This document shows positions 55,219 through 64,000 of a stretch of DNA of 64,000 bases, in pieces; the stretch's first letter is position 1; every line of letters starts with the position of its first letter. A model generated the notes under the pieces. It was given only the letters and a program-made list of their open reading frames with translations. It had not been told where the DNA came from and did no database searches. The position numbers were made by a program, and so were the translations under genes. Source of the DNA: Lachnotalea glycerini (lineage in GTDB: Bacteria; Bacillota; Clostridia; Lachnospirales; Lachnospiraceae); NCBI RefSeq assembly GCF_003201285.1, contig NZ_QICS01000002.1, positions 186,001-250,000 on the forward strand, in the 5' to 3' direction.

Positions 55219-55395
55219 CAATATAATAAAAACATATTGACAAAATCTAATAATAAATGTAATATGTAACAAAGAGATGATAACTATATAACAAAAACAT
55301 AACCAAAACGTACGCAATACAACCTATTGTGTTGCAATTGTTAAAACATATAAACCAAAATGAAACAATAAGCAATGTTAAAGGAGGACGCAGCA

Positions 55396-57330
55396 GTGAA
55401 AAAAGTAAGAATGACAACAGCACAAGCATTGATAAAATTCTTGGATAATCAATACGTCAGTCTGGATGGAGAAGAAATCAAATTTGTGTCAGGAATGTTT
55501 ACCATTTTTGGACATGGTATCGTTCTTGGTATTGGACAAGCACTTGATGAGAATCCCGGTGGCTTAAAAGTATATCAAGGAAGAAATGAGCAAGGTATGG
55601 CTCATGCAGCAACTGCTTATGCAAAGCAAAATAATCGAACTAAAATAATAGCATGTGCTTCTTCAATAGGTCCTGGTGCAGCAAATATGGTTACAGCCGC
55701 AGCGTTAGCAACAGTCAATAATATTCCATTGTTATTATTCCCTGGCGACACATTTGCTACCAGACAACCAGATCCAGTATTACAGCAGTTAGAACAGAGT
55801 AATAACTTAACAATCACAACGAATGATGCATTTAAACCAGTATGTAAATATTGGGATAGAGTTGCCAGACCGGAACAGTTAATGACAGCAATTATTAATG
55901 CAATGCGAGTGTTAACTGATCCAGAACAGGCAGGAGCCGTATGTATCGCAATGCCACAAGATGTTCAGGGTGAGAGCTTTGATTATCCGGAAGAATTTTT
56001 CCAGAAAAGAGTTCATAGAATCACCAGACCAACTCCGGTAGCAGAAGAAGTTGAAGATGTAACGAAATTAATTGCACAGAGCAAATATCCAATGATAATT
56101 TGTGGCGGTGGTGTTAAATATTCAAACGCCGGTGAAACCTTAGTAAAATTTTGTGAAGAGTTTCATATTCCATTTGGTGAAACACAGGCAGGAAAAAGTG
56201 CATGTAAATCAAGCTCAGAATATAATTTGGGTGGTGTAGGAGTTACAGGTAACTTATCAGCGAATATGGTAGCAGAAAAGGCTGACTTAATCTTTTCAAT
56301 CGGTTCCAGACTTTCTGACTTTACAACAGGTTCAAAGTCACAGTTTAAAAATCCAAATGTAAAATTTATAACCTTAAATGTTTCAAAGTTTCACGCAAAT
56401 AAGCTGGATAGTGTAAAAGCAATTGGTGATGCAAAGAGCGGATTGGAAGCTATTTGTAAGGCTCTGAAAGAAATAGGATATCGTTCTTCATATCAAGATG
56501 AAATAGCCATTGCTAAAAGTGAATGGCAAAAGGAAATGGATTTCTTCAAAGAATATACGTATGGTGATGATTTTAAACCATTAGTAAAGGCTGGAAATCC
56601 TGGTTCAATAGAAGAATTTAATAAATTAACTAAAAGTGCTTTAACACAAACAGCAGCCATCTGTTTGGTTAGAGAAATGATTGATAAGGATGCTATTATA
56701 ACAGGCGCATCCGGAAGTCTTCCGGGAGATTTACAAAGAATGTGGACTACCGAAGCAAAGGACAGTTATCATATGGAATATGGTTATTCTTGCATGGGAT
56801 ATGAAATAGCTGCTGCTTTAGGAGCAAAGCTTGCTATGCCTGAGAAAGAAGTATATGCAATGGTTGGAGATGGCAGCTATCTAATGCTTCACAGTGAAGT
56901 GATAACTGCAATGCAGGAGCGTAAAAAGATTAATATTTTGTTATTTGATAATAGCGGATTTGGATGCATTAATAATCTTCAGATGTCGAACGGAATTGGA
57001 AACCTAGCAACAGAATTCCGATATAGAGACAACGACAATAGCTCATCACATGATGGGTCACTCATGACGATTGATTATGCAATGGCAGCAGCTGGTTATG
57101 GGCTTAAAACCTATACCGCGCGAACGTTAGAAGAGTTAAAGGCTGCTTTAGAAGATGCAAAGAAACAAAAAGTATGTGTATTAATTGATATTAAAGTACT
57201 TCCTAAAACGATGACAGAGGGTTATAAATCATGGTGGAATGTAGGTATTGCCAGCACATCAAATAAAGATTCTGTGCTAGATGCATATAAAAGAAAAGAA
57301 GAAAATTTAAAGAATGCAAGATTGTATTAA
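55396..57330 (+). CDS. iolD: 3D-(3,5/4)-trihydroxycyclohexane-1,2-dione hydrolase
   Basis: The 644-residue thiamine-diphosphate enzyme opens the ring of the inositol breakdown intermediate. It shows the TPP-enzyme PYR domain with [19 protein letters not shown] near 60-78, the middle domain, and the TPP-binding [12 protein letters not shown]...[10 protein letters not shown] motif (near 498-530). The length fits IolD. The GTG at 55396 has AAGGAGG upstream; the ATG at 55375 overlaps that site. It is the first gene of the inositol operon. Confidence 0.9.
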   Translation: MKKVRMTTAQALIKFLDNQYVSLDGEEIKFVSGMFTIFGHGIVLGIGQALDENPGGLKVYQGRNEQGMAHAATAYAKQNNRTKIIACASSIGPGAANMVTAAALATVNNIPLLLFPGDTFATRQPDPVLQQLEQSNNLTITTNDAFKPVCKYWDRVARPEQLMTAIINAMRVLTDPEQAGAVCIAMPQDVQGESFDYPEEFFQKRVHRITRPTPVAEEVEDVTKLIAQSKYPMIICGGGVKYSNAGETLVKFCEEFHIPFGETQAGKSACKSSSEYNLGGVGVTGNLSANMVAEKADLIFSIGSRLSDFTTGSKSQFKNPNVKFITLNVSKFHANKLDSVKAIGDAKSGLEAICKALKEIGYRSSYQDEIAIAKSEWQKEMDFFKEYTYGDDFKPLVKAGNPGSIEEFNKLTKSALTQTAAICLVREMIDKDAIITGASGSLPGDLQRMWTTEAKDSYHMEYGYSCMGYEIAAALGAKLAMPEKEVYAMVGDGSYLMLHSEVITAMQERKKINILLFDNSGFGCINNLQMSNGIGNLATEFRYRDNDNSSSHDGSLMTIDYAMAAAGYGLKTYTARTLEELKAALEDAKKQKVCVLIDIKVLPKTMTEGYKSWWNVGIASTSNKDSVLDAYKRKEENLKNARLY

Positions 57331-57358
57331 TTGTGAAAGAAAGGAGGATAATAAGTTT

Positions 57359-58138
57359 ATGTTTGAAATGTTTGGATATCCGGAATATTCTACAACGGGT
57401 GAAAAGATACTAACAACCCGAGAGGGTCTTTATAAGAATATGATGATGGACATAAGAATTTACAAAATGCAAAAAGGAGAAGAAAAGGTATTTTGTAAGA
57501 AAGATGATGAGACAGCGTTTTTGTTGGTTAGTGGTAATTTGGAATTTTCATGGGGGAAAGAAAAAGTTATTGCCAGCCGTAAGAATTGCTTTGATGAAAG
57601 CGCATATTGTCTTCATGTTAGTAAAAACACTGAAGTTAAATTAAAAGCAATGGAAGAATCGGAGGTTTTAGTACAGGCAACCGAGAATAATGTAGAATTT
57701 GACAACAAATTTTATCGACCATCAGATTGTGTTGAAATGACATCGGGAGCTGGCATGTGTAACAATACAGCAGTCAGATTAGTAAGAACTATATTTGATT
57801 ATTCCATCGCTCCTTATTCTAATATGGTATTGGGTGAGGTAATAGGAACCCAAGGTGGATGGTCAAGCTATATTCCACATCACCATCCTCAGCCTGAGGT
57901 GTATTACTATCATTTTGATAAACCACAAGGTTTTGGTGCATGCTTTATTGGGGATCAAGCATTTAAAATCAAAGATGGAAGTTTTTGTGCGATACCAGGT
58001 GGTCTTACACATCCGCAGGTAACCGCACCGGGCTATAAATTATATAATTGCTGGATGATTCGTCATTTTGAGGGTAATCCATGGAAAGATAGAATTGATG
58101 ATCCAGATCATCTCTGGATGCTGAACGAATCTTTTTAG
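57359..58138 (+). CDS. iolB: 5-deoxy-glucuronate isomerase
   Basis: The 259-residue bicupin is IolB-like: the metal-binding motif SYIPHHHPQPEVYYYHF is near 165-182, and the C-terminal FCAIPGGLTHPQVTAPGYKLY gives the second histidine. It converts 5-deoxy-glucuronate to 2-deoxy-5-keto-gluconate. AAGGAGG lies 11 bases before the chosen ATG. It follows iolD by 28 bases. A hairpin terminator follows at 58182. Confidence 0.9.
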   Translation: MFEMFGYPEYSTTGEKILTTREGLYKNMMMDIRIYKMQKGEEKVFCKKDDETAFLLVSGNLEFSWGKEKVIASRKNCFDESAYCLHVSKNTEVKLKAMEESEVLVQATENNVEFDNKFYRPSDCVEMTSGAGMCNNTAVRLVRTIFDYSIAPYSNMVLGEVIGTQGGWSSYIPHHHPQPEVYYYHFDKPQGFGACFIGDQAFKIKDGSFCAIPGGLTHPQVTAPGYKLYNCWMIRHFEGNPWKDRIDDPDHLWMLNESF

Positions 58139-58181
58139 TAGGTAAACGCATTCGCTTATACTGAAATATTCAGAAGTGTCT

Positions 58182-58206
58182 GAATGTGACTAAACACATT
58201 CTTTTT
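58182..58206 (+). terminator. Small terminator after iolB
   Basis: GAATGTG (58182-58188) pairs with CACATTC (58195-58201) around a 6-base loop, followed by TTTTTA. It separates iolDB from the importer genes, though read-through is possible. Confidence 0.6.
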
Positions 58207-58303
58207 AGGAAAAACAAGGTATTTTGGGTATTAAGGCTTATTTAAATAAGTTTTGATATATGGGTAAAAACAAAAAAATGCAATGAATGAAAGGGGAAAT
58301 TTC

Positions 58304-59335
58304 ATGAAAAAAATTTTAGCTTTATCTATGGCACTAATGTTGACAGCAAGTTTGGCAGCATGTGGTTCAAAAGACACAACAGAGGACACAACAAAGGATA
58401 CGACAACCGACACAACAACGGATACGACAAAAGACACAACAACCGATTCAACAGCAACAACAACCGATTCTGATATTAAAGTTGGTGTAATTCTTAAAAC
58501 ACTATCAAGTGAATATTGGGGATACGTTGCTGCTGGTGTAAAACAAGCTGCAACTGATTTGGGAGTTACTGTAGATTTACAGGGACCTTCATCGGAAACA
58601 GCTTATGACGAGCAAAATAACATGATTGAAACAATGCTTTCAGATTCAGATCTTGATGCTCTTGTAATCTCTCCATTACAACCAGATTCAGTTGTATCAG
58701 TATTAGGAGACACTACAACACCAATATTATTTGTAGATACAGATGCTCCATATGATAAGAAAGTAACTTATATCGGTACCGGTAATAAAGAAGCTGCTTA
58801 TCTTGGCGGAGAATATGCTGCAAAGAAAGCGGGAGAAGGAGCAAAAGCAGTTATTATCGGTGGTGTACAGGGTAATACTACCAGTGATGCTCGTGAAGCT
58901 GGATTTAAAGAAGCTCTTGAGGCAAATGGTGTTACAATTGAAGCAACGCAATATGGAGAAGGACTTGCAGACAAATCTTCAAGTATAATGGAAAATCTTT
59001 TAACAAGCTTAAACAATGATATTGATATCGTAGTCTGCCATAATGATGAAACAGCGGCTGGTGCAGCCAGAGCAGTTCAACAGGCTGGTTTAACTGATGT
59101 TCTCATTGTTGGATTTGATGGTATTCAAGCTGGTGTTCAAAATGTTATTGATGGCAACTTTGCTGCTACAGTGGCTCAGTCACCATATAACATGGGATAC
59201 ATGGCAGTTGAAAAAGCTGTTGCAGTAGCAAAGGGCGAGACAGTTGAAGCTACGATTGATACTGGTGCAACAGTTGTTACCTCTGAAAATGCTCAAGCTT
59301 ATTTAGATGAATTAAAATCTGTTTTAAATCAATAA
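58304..59335 (+). CDS. Sugar (inositol) ABC transporter substrate-binding lipoprotein, RbsB type
   Basis: The 343-residue protein has a lipoprotein signal with lipobox LAAC (modified Cys near 19), then a linker of Thr/Asp repeats (about 22-53: DTTTDTTTDTTKDTT and similar) and a type I binding-protein fold beginning KVGVILKTLSSEYWGYV, ending DIDIVVCHNDETAAGAARAV and VGFDG. This is the RbsB/MglB class used for inositol, ribose or galactose; the flanking iol genes make inositol likely. AAAGGGG supports ATG 58304. Confidence 0.85.
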   Translation: MKKILALSMALMLTASLAACGSKDTTEDTTKDTTTDTTTDTTKDTTTDSTATTTDSDIKVGVILKTLSSEYWGYVAAGVKQAATDLGVTVDLQGPSSETAYDEQNNMIETMLSDSDLDALVISPLQPDSVVSVLGDTTTPILFVDTDAPYDKKVTYIGTGNKEAAYLGGEYAAKKAGEGAKAVIIGGVQGNTTSDAREAGFKEALEANGVTIEATQYGEGLADKSSSIMENLLTSLNNDIDIVVCHNDETAAGAARAVQQAGLTDVLIVGFDGIQAGVQNVIDGNFAATVAQSPYNMGYMAVEKAVAVAKGETVEATIDTGATVVTSENAQAYLDELKSVLNQ

Positions 59336-59372
59336 AAAGGCTAAAGCAATAGAATGTTTCAATAATCAAAAA

Positions 59373-59405
59373 TGCATTTACTCCTGTTTTATAGGAGTAA
59401 ATGCA
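59373..59405 (+). other. Perfect 13-base hairpin between binding-protein and ATPase genes
   Basis: TGCATTTACTCCT (59373-59385) pairs with its reverse complement (59393-59405) around a 7-base loop. A-rich flanks rather than a T tail make it a likely 3'-end mRNA-stability hairpin, allowing more binding protein than ATPase to be made. Confidence 0.5.
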
Positions 59406-59486
59406 AAAAAGTAAGATACTTATTATCTATAAACCGGATTTCGAGTTAGACATATAAAGCAGATTAAAAGAAAAAGGTGATATATA

Positions 59487-60989
59487 ATGGCTAATTATGT
59501 AGTAGAGTTGAAAAATGTTACAAAGCGTTTTCCTGGGGTTATTGCACTACATGATATGTCTTTGCAGATTAAACCTGGTGAAATTCACGGTCTGATTGGT
59601 GAAAATGGAGCGGGAAAATCTACACTGATTAAAGTACTTACGGGGGTTTATTCAGCTGATGAAGGTGAACTGTTTGTCGATGGAATAAAGCAAAATTTTA
59701 AATCTCCAAATGATGCAAAAAACACAGGAATTGCATGTGTATATCAAGAATTAAATATTATAAGATTACTGTCAATTACAGATAATATCTTTATCAATAA
59801 GATGATACGTAAAAAAAATAGTAAATTTTTGGATTACAGTGAGATGCATAAGCAAGCTCATGAAGTAATGGCTTCGTTAGGCCAGGATGTGAATGAAAAA
59901 AAGCCTTGCGGCAATTACGGAATGGGTATTATGCAGATGGTTGAAATAGCAAAAGCTGTTTTAATTGATGCTAAATTAATTATAATGGATGAGCCAACTT
60001 CAAGTCTTGGCGAAAAAGAAGTAGAGCAGTTAATGGCTACTGTTCGAATGCTAAAGAAAAAAGGTGTAGCTATCTTATTTGTTTCTCATAAGTTAGAAGA
60101 ATTATTTGAATTATGCGATCGTGTTACCGTTATGCGCGACGGTGAGCATATTATTACAGAAGAAATTAAAAACATGGATAACGATAAATTGATTACAGCA
60201 ATGGTAGGACGTACACTTGACAATCAATATCCCAAAATTGAAGTAAAAAGAGGCAAGATAGCTTTAAAGGTAGAAAATTTGAATTCAGCAGGAGTTCTTC
60301 ATGATATTAATTTTGAGGCTTATCATGGTGAGATATTAGGAATTGCAGGCTTAGTAGGAGCAGGAAGAACAGAAACATGTCAGGCTATATTTGGAGCTTT
60401 TGACGTGGATAGTGGAAATATCTATATTGATGGGAAAAAAGTTCACATTAAGTCACCAAAGGATGCGGTAAGAAATAAAATAGCACTGCTGACAGAGGAT
60501 AGAAAAGGACAAGGTCTGGTATTATCTCTAGGAATTGATACAAATTTAATGTTGGCTAATATGAGAAGATTTACAAAAGGACCATGGTTAAATAAAAATA
60601 AGTTAAATGAAACAGGAAAACAGAATATTGATGATTTTAAAATTAAGGCTCCGAGTCTAAAAACAATTGTTGGTCAATTATCAGGAGGTAATCAGCAGAA
60701 AGTAGTTATAGGCAAATGGATTAATACAGATGCAGATATATATATTTTTGATGAACCTACAAGAGGAATTGACGTTGGTGCTAAGGTAGAGGTATACAAT
60801 ATAATGAACAAATTAGTAGCTCAAGGAAAATGTGTTATTATGGTTTCCTCTGAATTGCCAGAGGTTCTGGGTATCAGTGACCGGGTTATTGTAATGCGAG
60901 AAGGTAGAGTAACAGGTGAAATTGACAGAAATACTGACAAATTCTCTTCCGAAATCATAATGAAAGCAGCATGGGGAGGAACGATATAA
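59487..60989 (+). CDS. Sugar (inositol) ABC transporter ATPase, RbsA/MglA type
   Basis: The 500-residue protein carries two ATPase halves. The N-terminal half has Walker A GENGAGKST near 38-46, QELNI and Walker B LIIMDEPTS near 160-168. The C-terminal half has an atypical Walker A (GLVGAGRTE, with no GKS/T), typical for RbsA/MglA, a signature LSGGNQQKVVIGKW near 398-411 and Walker B YIFDEPTRGIDVG near 418-430. The stop overlaps the next ATG (TAATG). It powers the permease that follows. Confidence 0.95.
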   Translation: MANYVVELKNVTKRFPGVIALHDMSLQIKPGEIHGLIGENGAGKSTLIKVLTGVYSADEGELFVDGIKQNFKSPNDAKNTGIACVYQELNIIRLLSITDNIFINKMIRKKNSKFLDYSEMHKQAHEVMASLGQDVNEKKPCGNYGMGIMQMVEIAKAVLIDAKLIIMDEPTSSLGEKEVEQLMATVRMLKKKGVAILFVSHKLEELFELCDRVTVMRDGEHIITEEIKNMDNDKLITAMVGRTLDNQYPKIEVKRGKIALKVENLNSAGVLHDINFEAYHGEILGIAGLVGAGRTETCQAIFGAFDVDSGNIYIDGKKVHIKSPKDAVRNKIALLTEDRKGQGLVLSLGIDTNLMLANMRRFTKGPWLNKNKLNETGKQNIDDFKIKAPSLKTIVGQLSGGNQQKVVIGKWINTDADIYIFDEPTRGIDVGAKVEVYNIMNKLVAQGKCVIMVSSELPEVLGISDRVIVMREGRVTGEIDRNTDKFSSEIIMKAAWGGTI

Positions 60990-61990
60990 TGGCAAAAACA
61001 ATCAATATCAAAACACTACTTGGAAAGTTAGGTCCATTACTCGCATTGGTAGTATTATCTGTTGTTCTATCAATAGCCAGTCCTAATTTCTTGACAATCA
61101 ATAACGTTATGAATATTTTAAGGCAAACCGCAGTAAATGGTTTAATATCATCCGGTATGCTGGTAGTTTTAATCACAGCCGGTATTGACCTTTCAGTAGG
61201 AGCCAATGCAGTATTATGTGCATGTGTTATGGGCATGTTTTTAGATAAGTTTGGGGTTACCAATCCTATTATTTTATTATTGGCTTGTATTTTAACAGGA
61301 ACATTAATCGGATGCATCAATGGTCTATTACTTACGAAATTACACTTACCTCATCCTTTTGTTTCGACATTAGGTATGAAGAACGTATTATGCGGTTTAG
61401 CATTGTTTGTTGTTTCAACGAAGACAATCAGTGGCTTCTCAAGCTCAATTACATGGCTGGGTTCAGCAAACATTTTAAAAAGCGGATCGTTCTCAGGTTT
61501 ACCAATTGCATTTATAGCAATGTTACTGATATTTGTAATCTTTCACTTATTATTAAATTATACAGCACTGGGAAGAACCATATATTGTGTGGGAGGTAAT
61601 CCAGAAGCGACTAGATTATCAGGTATTAATACAGATAATATACTTATATTTGTTTATTCACTTTCAGGCTTTGTCTGTGCCATTGCAGGTATTGTTATTG
61701 TAGGAAGATCAGGCGTAGCTAATCCATCTTCTGCAATTTCTCCATATGATACGGATGCGATTGCAGCTTGTATTATCGGCGGTGCATCCTTTATGGGTGG
61801 AAAAGGTACAATCTGGGGAACTTTGATTGGAGCATTGATTATTTCAATAATCCGAAATGGTTTAACACTTTTAAATGCAGCAAGTGATATGCAATATATG
61901 GTAATTGGTTTGGTTATAATTGCGGCTGTATTTATAGATGTAACACGTAACAGAATGGAAGCAAAAGCTAGGAGACTGGCAGGAAAGTAA
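60989..61990 (+). CDS. Sugar (inositol) ABC transporter permease, RbsC type
   Basis: The 333-residue permease has eight to ten membrane segments, with the AGIDLSVGANAVLC loop near 67-80 and the coupling GNPEATRLSGIN near 203-214, as in RbsC-type permeases. The ATG at 60989 shares a base with the ATPase stop and has GGGAGG upstream. It completes the Rbs-type importer with the binding protein at 58304 and ATPase at 59487. Confidence 0.9.
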   Translation: MAKTINIKTLLGKLGPLLALVVLSVVLSIASPNFLTINNVMNILRQTAVNGLISSGMLVVLITAGIDLSVGANAVLCACVMGMFLDKFGVTNPIILLLACILTGTLIGCINGLLLTKLHLPHPFVSTLGMKNVLCGLALFVVSTKTISGFSSSITWLGSANILKSGSFSGLPIAFIAMLLIFVIFHLLLNYTALGRTIYCVGGNPEATRLSGINTDNILIFVYSLSGFVCAIAGIVIVGRSGVANPSSAISPYDTDAIAACIIGGASFMGGKGTIWGTLIGALIISIIRNGLTLLNAASDMQYMVIGLVIIAAVFIDVTRNRMEAKARRLAGK

Positions 61991-62091
61991 AAGTTATTAA
62001 AGGTAGTATTCCTTGATAGGAAGCATAATAATTACAAATCCTAGTCATGGGGTAGACATAGATATTGAAAAGTGAAAGGAAGGATTTGAAA

Positions 62092-63105
62092 ATGATTAAA
62101 ATTGGTATTATTGGTGCAGGAAGAATAGGCAGAGTTCATGGTGAAGGAGTTACTTACGGAGTAAAAGATGCTCAGGTTAAGGCAATTGCCGACCCATTTA
62201 TGAATGAAGAAATTAAACAATGGGCAAATGGTCTTGGTATTGCTTCCTGCTATACAGATTATCATCAAATCTTAGAGGATCCAGAAATTGATGCAGTAAT
62301 GATTTGCTCATCAACGGATACGCATGCAGATATTTCAATTGAGGCAATTAAGGCTGGTAAGCATGTATTTTGTGAAAAACCTATTTCACAGGACCTTGCT
62401 AAAATTAAAGAGGTAATGGAAGCGCTAAAAGAAACCAAATTAAAATTTCAGGTTGGATTCAACCGTAGATTTGACCATAACTTCAAAGCAGTAAGAAATG
62501 CTGTTGAGGCTGGACAGGTGGGTGACGTTCATTTGATTCGTGTGACTGCCCGTGATCCACAGGCTCCTCCAATTGAATATGTAAGAGTATCCGGTGGAAT
62601 GTTTTTGGATATGACAATCCATGATTTTGATATGGTATGCTTCTTATCAGGCTGTAAAGTAAAAGAAGTTTATGCAGCAGGAGCAGCACTTGTAAACCCA
62701 GATATCGCTAAAGAAGGGGATATTGATACGGCTGTTATTACCATGAAAATGGAAAATGGAGCAATCGCTGTCATTGATAATTCACGCCAGGCTGTTTACG
62801 GCTATGATCAAAGAGCAGAAGTATTTGGCTCAAAAGGCCAGGTAGCAGTTGCAAATGACACAGGTTCTAGTGCTGTACTTAGCACTCAAGACGGCGTAAT
62901 TGGTGAAAAACCGTTATATTTCTTTTTAGAGCGTTATATGGATTCTTTTAAAAGAGAAGTTTCTGAATTTGTACAGGCTATTGTGGATGACACAGAAGTG
63001 CCGGTTGATATTGAAGCAGGCTTACAGCCTATACTTATTGCAATTGCGGCAAAGAAATCTCTTGATGAAAACCGCCCGATACAGTTAACTGAAGTTCAAT
63101 TCTAA
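62092..63105 (+). CDS. iolG: Inositol 2-dehydrogenase (Gfo/Idh/MocA family)
   Basis: The 337-residue protein has the NAD-binding GIIGAGRIGRVHGEG near 5-19, the conserved FCEKPISQDL near 90-99 whose Lys is at the active site, and the GGMFLDMTIHDFDM motif near 167-180 with catalytic Asp and His. It oxidises myo-inositol to 2-inosose as the first step of the pathway. AGGAAGG supports ATG 62092; an upstream in-frame TTG lacks a spaced site. iolE follows in 18 bases. Confidence 0.9.
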   Translation: MIKIGIIGAGRIGRVHGEGVTYGVKDAQVKAIADPFMNEEIKQWANGLGIASCYTDYHQILEDPEIDAVMICSSTDTHADISIEAIKAGKHVFCEKPISQDLAKIKEVMEALKETKLKFQVGFNRRFDHNFKAVRNAVEAGQVGDVHLIRVTARDPQAPPIEYVRVSGGMFLDMTIHDFDMVCFLSGCKVKEVYAAGAALVNPDIAKEGDIDTAVITMKMENGAIAVIDNSRQAVYGYDQRAEVFGSKGQVAVANDTGSSAVLSTQDGVIGEKPLYFFLERYMDSFKREVSEFVQAIVDDTEVPVDIEAGLQPILIAIAAKKSLDENRPIQLTEVQF

Positions 63106-63123
63106 GAGAGGGGAGATATTATA

Positions 63124-64000
63124 ATGTTTGATAAAAGTAAAGTAAAATTAGGTATCGCACCTATCGCATGGACCAATGATGACATGCCTGATCTTGGAAA
63201 AGAGAACACATTTGAACAGTGTGTCAGTGAGATGGCATTAGCAGGATTCACAGGTTCAGAAATTGGTAATAAATACCCAAAGGATGCAGAGACATTAAAG
63301 AAAGCTTTAGAGCTTAGAGGAATGCAGATTTGTAACTGTTGGTTTTCTTCCTTTCTAACAACGAAGCCTTATGAAGAAACAGAAAAAGAGTTTATCAAGC
63401 AGGTTGATTTCCTAAAAGCTATGGGCGCTAAAATTATTGGTGTTTCTGAGCAAGGACATAGTATTCAGGGAACGGATAAAGCTGTGTTTGAAGAAAAATA
63501 CAATATGAATGATGAAGAATGGAATTTACTTTGCACAGGACTTAATAAGCTTGGAAAGATCGCAAAGGGGAAAGGAATTTCGTTAACCTATCATCATCAC
63601 ATGGGAACTGTTGTTCAAACAGAGGAAGAAACAGAACGCTTCATGAATAATACAGATCCAGAATACGTAAGCTTATTGTTTGACACAGGACACTTTGCAT
63701 ATAGCGGAGTTGATCCATTAAAAATGGTTCAAAAGTATGTAAAACGTATTAAGCATGTACATTTGAAAGATATCAGACCAAATGTAGTAGATAAAGTAAA
63801 GAATGAAAAATTAAGCTTTTTACAAGGTGTAAGACTTGGCACTTTTACCATACCTGGAGATGGTTGTATTGATTTTGAACCAATTTTCAAGGTGTTGGAA
63901 GAGGCAGGCTATGAAGGCTATATGCTTGTTGAAGCAGAGCAGGATCCTGCCATTGCAAATCCATTGGAATATGCAATGAAAGCCAGAAAATATATTGCAG
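63124..64000 (+). CDS. iolE: Inosose dehydratase, 5' part
   Basis: The frame runs from 63124 to the window end (292 residues visible; the family is about 300). Its TIM-barrel motifs are typical of Iol[17 protein letters not shown] near 10-25, [15 protein letters not shown] near 156-170, [12 protein letters not shown] near 182-193, [10 protein letters not shown] near 210-219 and MLVEAEQD near 275-282. It dehydrates 2-keto-myo-inositol to the dione used by IolD. GGGGAG precedes the ATG. The C-terminal end is missing only because the window stops. Confidence 0.9.
   Translation, partial: MFDKSKVKLGIAPIAWTNDDMPDLGKENTFEQCVSEMALAGFTGSEIGNKYPKDAETLKKALELRGMQICNCWFSSFLTTKPYEETEKEFIKQVDFLKAMGAKIIGVSEQGHSIQGTDKAVFEEKYNMNDEEWNLLCTGLNKLGKIAKGKGISLTYHHHMGTVVQTEEETERFMNNTDPEYVSLLFDTGHFAYSGVDPLKMVQKYVKRIKHVHLKDIRPNVVDKVKNEKLSFLQGVRLGTFTIPGDGCIDFEPIFKVLEEAGYEGYMLVEAEQDPAIANPLEYAMKARKYIA

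Larger units (their letters stand above)
55019..55395. promoter_or_regulatory. Regulatory region before the inositol operon
   Basis: This 377-base AT-rich region has the long hairpin (55027-55079), a 16-residue frame with a strong ribosome site (55168) and a promoter with a perfect TTGACA (55237-55242), 17 bases and TAATAT (55260-55265) that should drive iolD. No other elements were recognised. Confidence 0.5.

Noticed and set aside
55000-55400. Riboswitch upstream of iolD
   Set aside because: No recognisable conserved riboswitch core; the long hairpin is a simple perfect stem.
1-64000. CRISPR array, tRNA or rRNA genes
   Set aside because: No regularly spaced direct repeats or recognisable structural RNA sequences were seen while reading both strands; small cryptic RNAs cannot be excluded without covariance searches.

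Overview
The window reads as chromosomal DNA of a low-GC, Gram-positive anaerobe of the class Clostridia, most likely a Lachnospiraceae-type plant- or mucus-glycan degrader. This is inferred from strong AGGAGG-type ribosome sites, AT-rich spacers, LplABC/MalFG-type sugar transporters, AraC and LytTR regulators, lipoprotein binding proteins, and a molybdenum hydroxylase cluster known mostly from strict anaerobes. No rRNA, tRNA, CRISPR array or insertion sequence was seen. Nearly all genes are on the + strand; only three are on the - strand.

Layout. (1) 1-9005: a MalFG-type sugar ABC transporter (binding-protein end plus two permeases), an AraC regulator, a GHL6-like putative glycosidase, a ketose 3-epimerase and an L-fucose isomerase, then a second AraC regulator. 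(2) 9393-16589: a xyloside/oligosaccharide unit with a GH120-like beta-helix glycosidase, LplB/LplC-type permeases, an LplA-type lipoprotein and a GH39 beta-xylosidase. (3) 16729-23281: a LytTR response regulator and GHKL histidine kinase, an orphan FliD-like protein behind a candidate LytTR direct-repeat operator, a tyrosine recombinase gene enclosed by a perfect 25-bp inverted repeat (a predicted invertible segment), and a chemoreceptor. (4) 23578-38268: a large Ter (tellurite/stress) island. It holds the predicted nucleoside-like metabolite module (PRTase-TRSP, StiP-like, ATP-grasp, CitE-like lyase), a rhomboid protease, YceG-like, TelA, four TerD/TerA paralogues, a Ca2+ P-type ATPase and a HAD phosphatase. 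(5) 38580-55018: a molybdenum hydroxylase system. It holds a MOP-type aldehyde oxidoreductase and the set of accessory genes that resembles DVU1551-DVU1559 of Desulfovibrio vulgaris, then a FecCD/MolABC-type importer, XdhC, a methyltransferase and a ModE-like DNA-binding protein. (6) 55396-64000: a myo-inositol catabolism cluster (iolD, iolB, an Rbs-type sugar importer, iolG and the start of iolE, which runs off the window).

How it fits together. Regions 1, 2 and 6 are import-and-degrade units, each with its own importer; regions 1 and 2 also carry regulators. Region 5 pairs a molybdoenzyme with metal import, cofactor insertion and probable metal-dependent control. Region 4 is a membrane-associated stress system with its own small-molecule synthesis module. 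Region 3 has the most unexplained structure: a two-component system whose likely target is the orphan FliD-like gene, next to a recombinase locus that looks able to invert.
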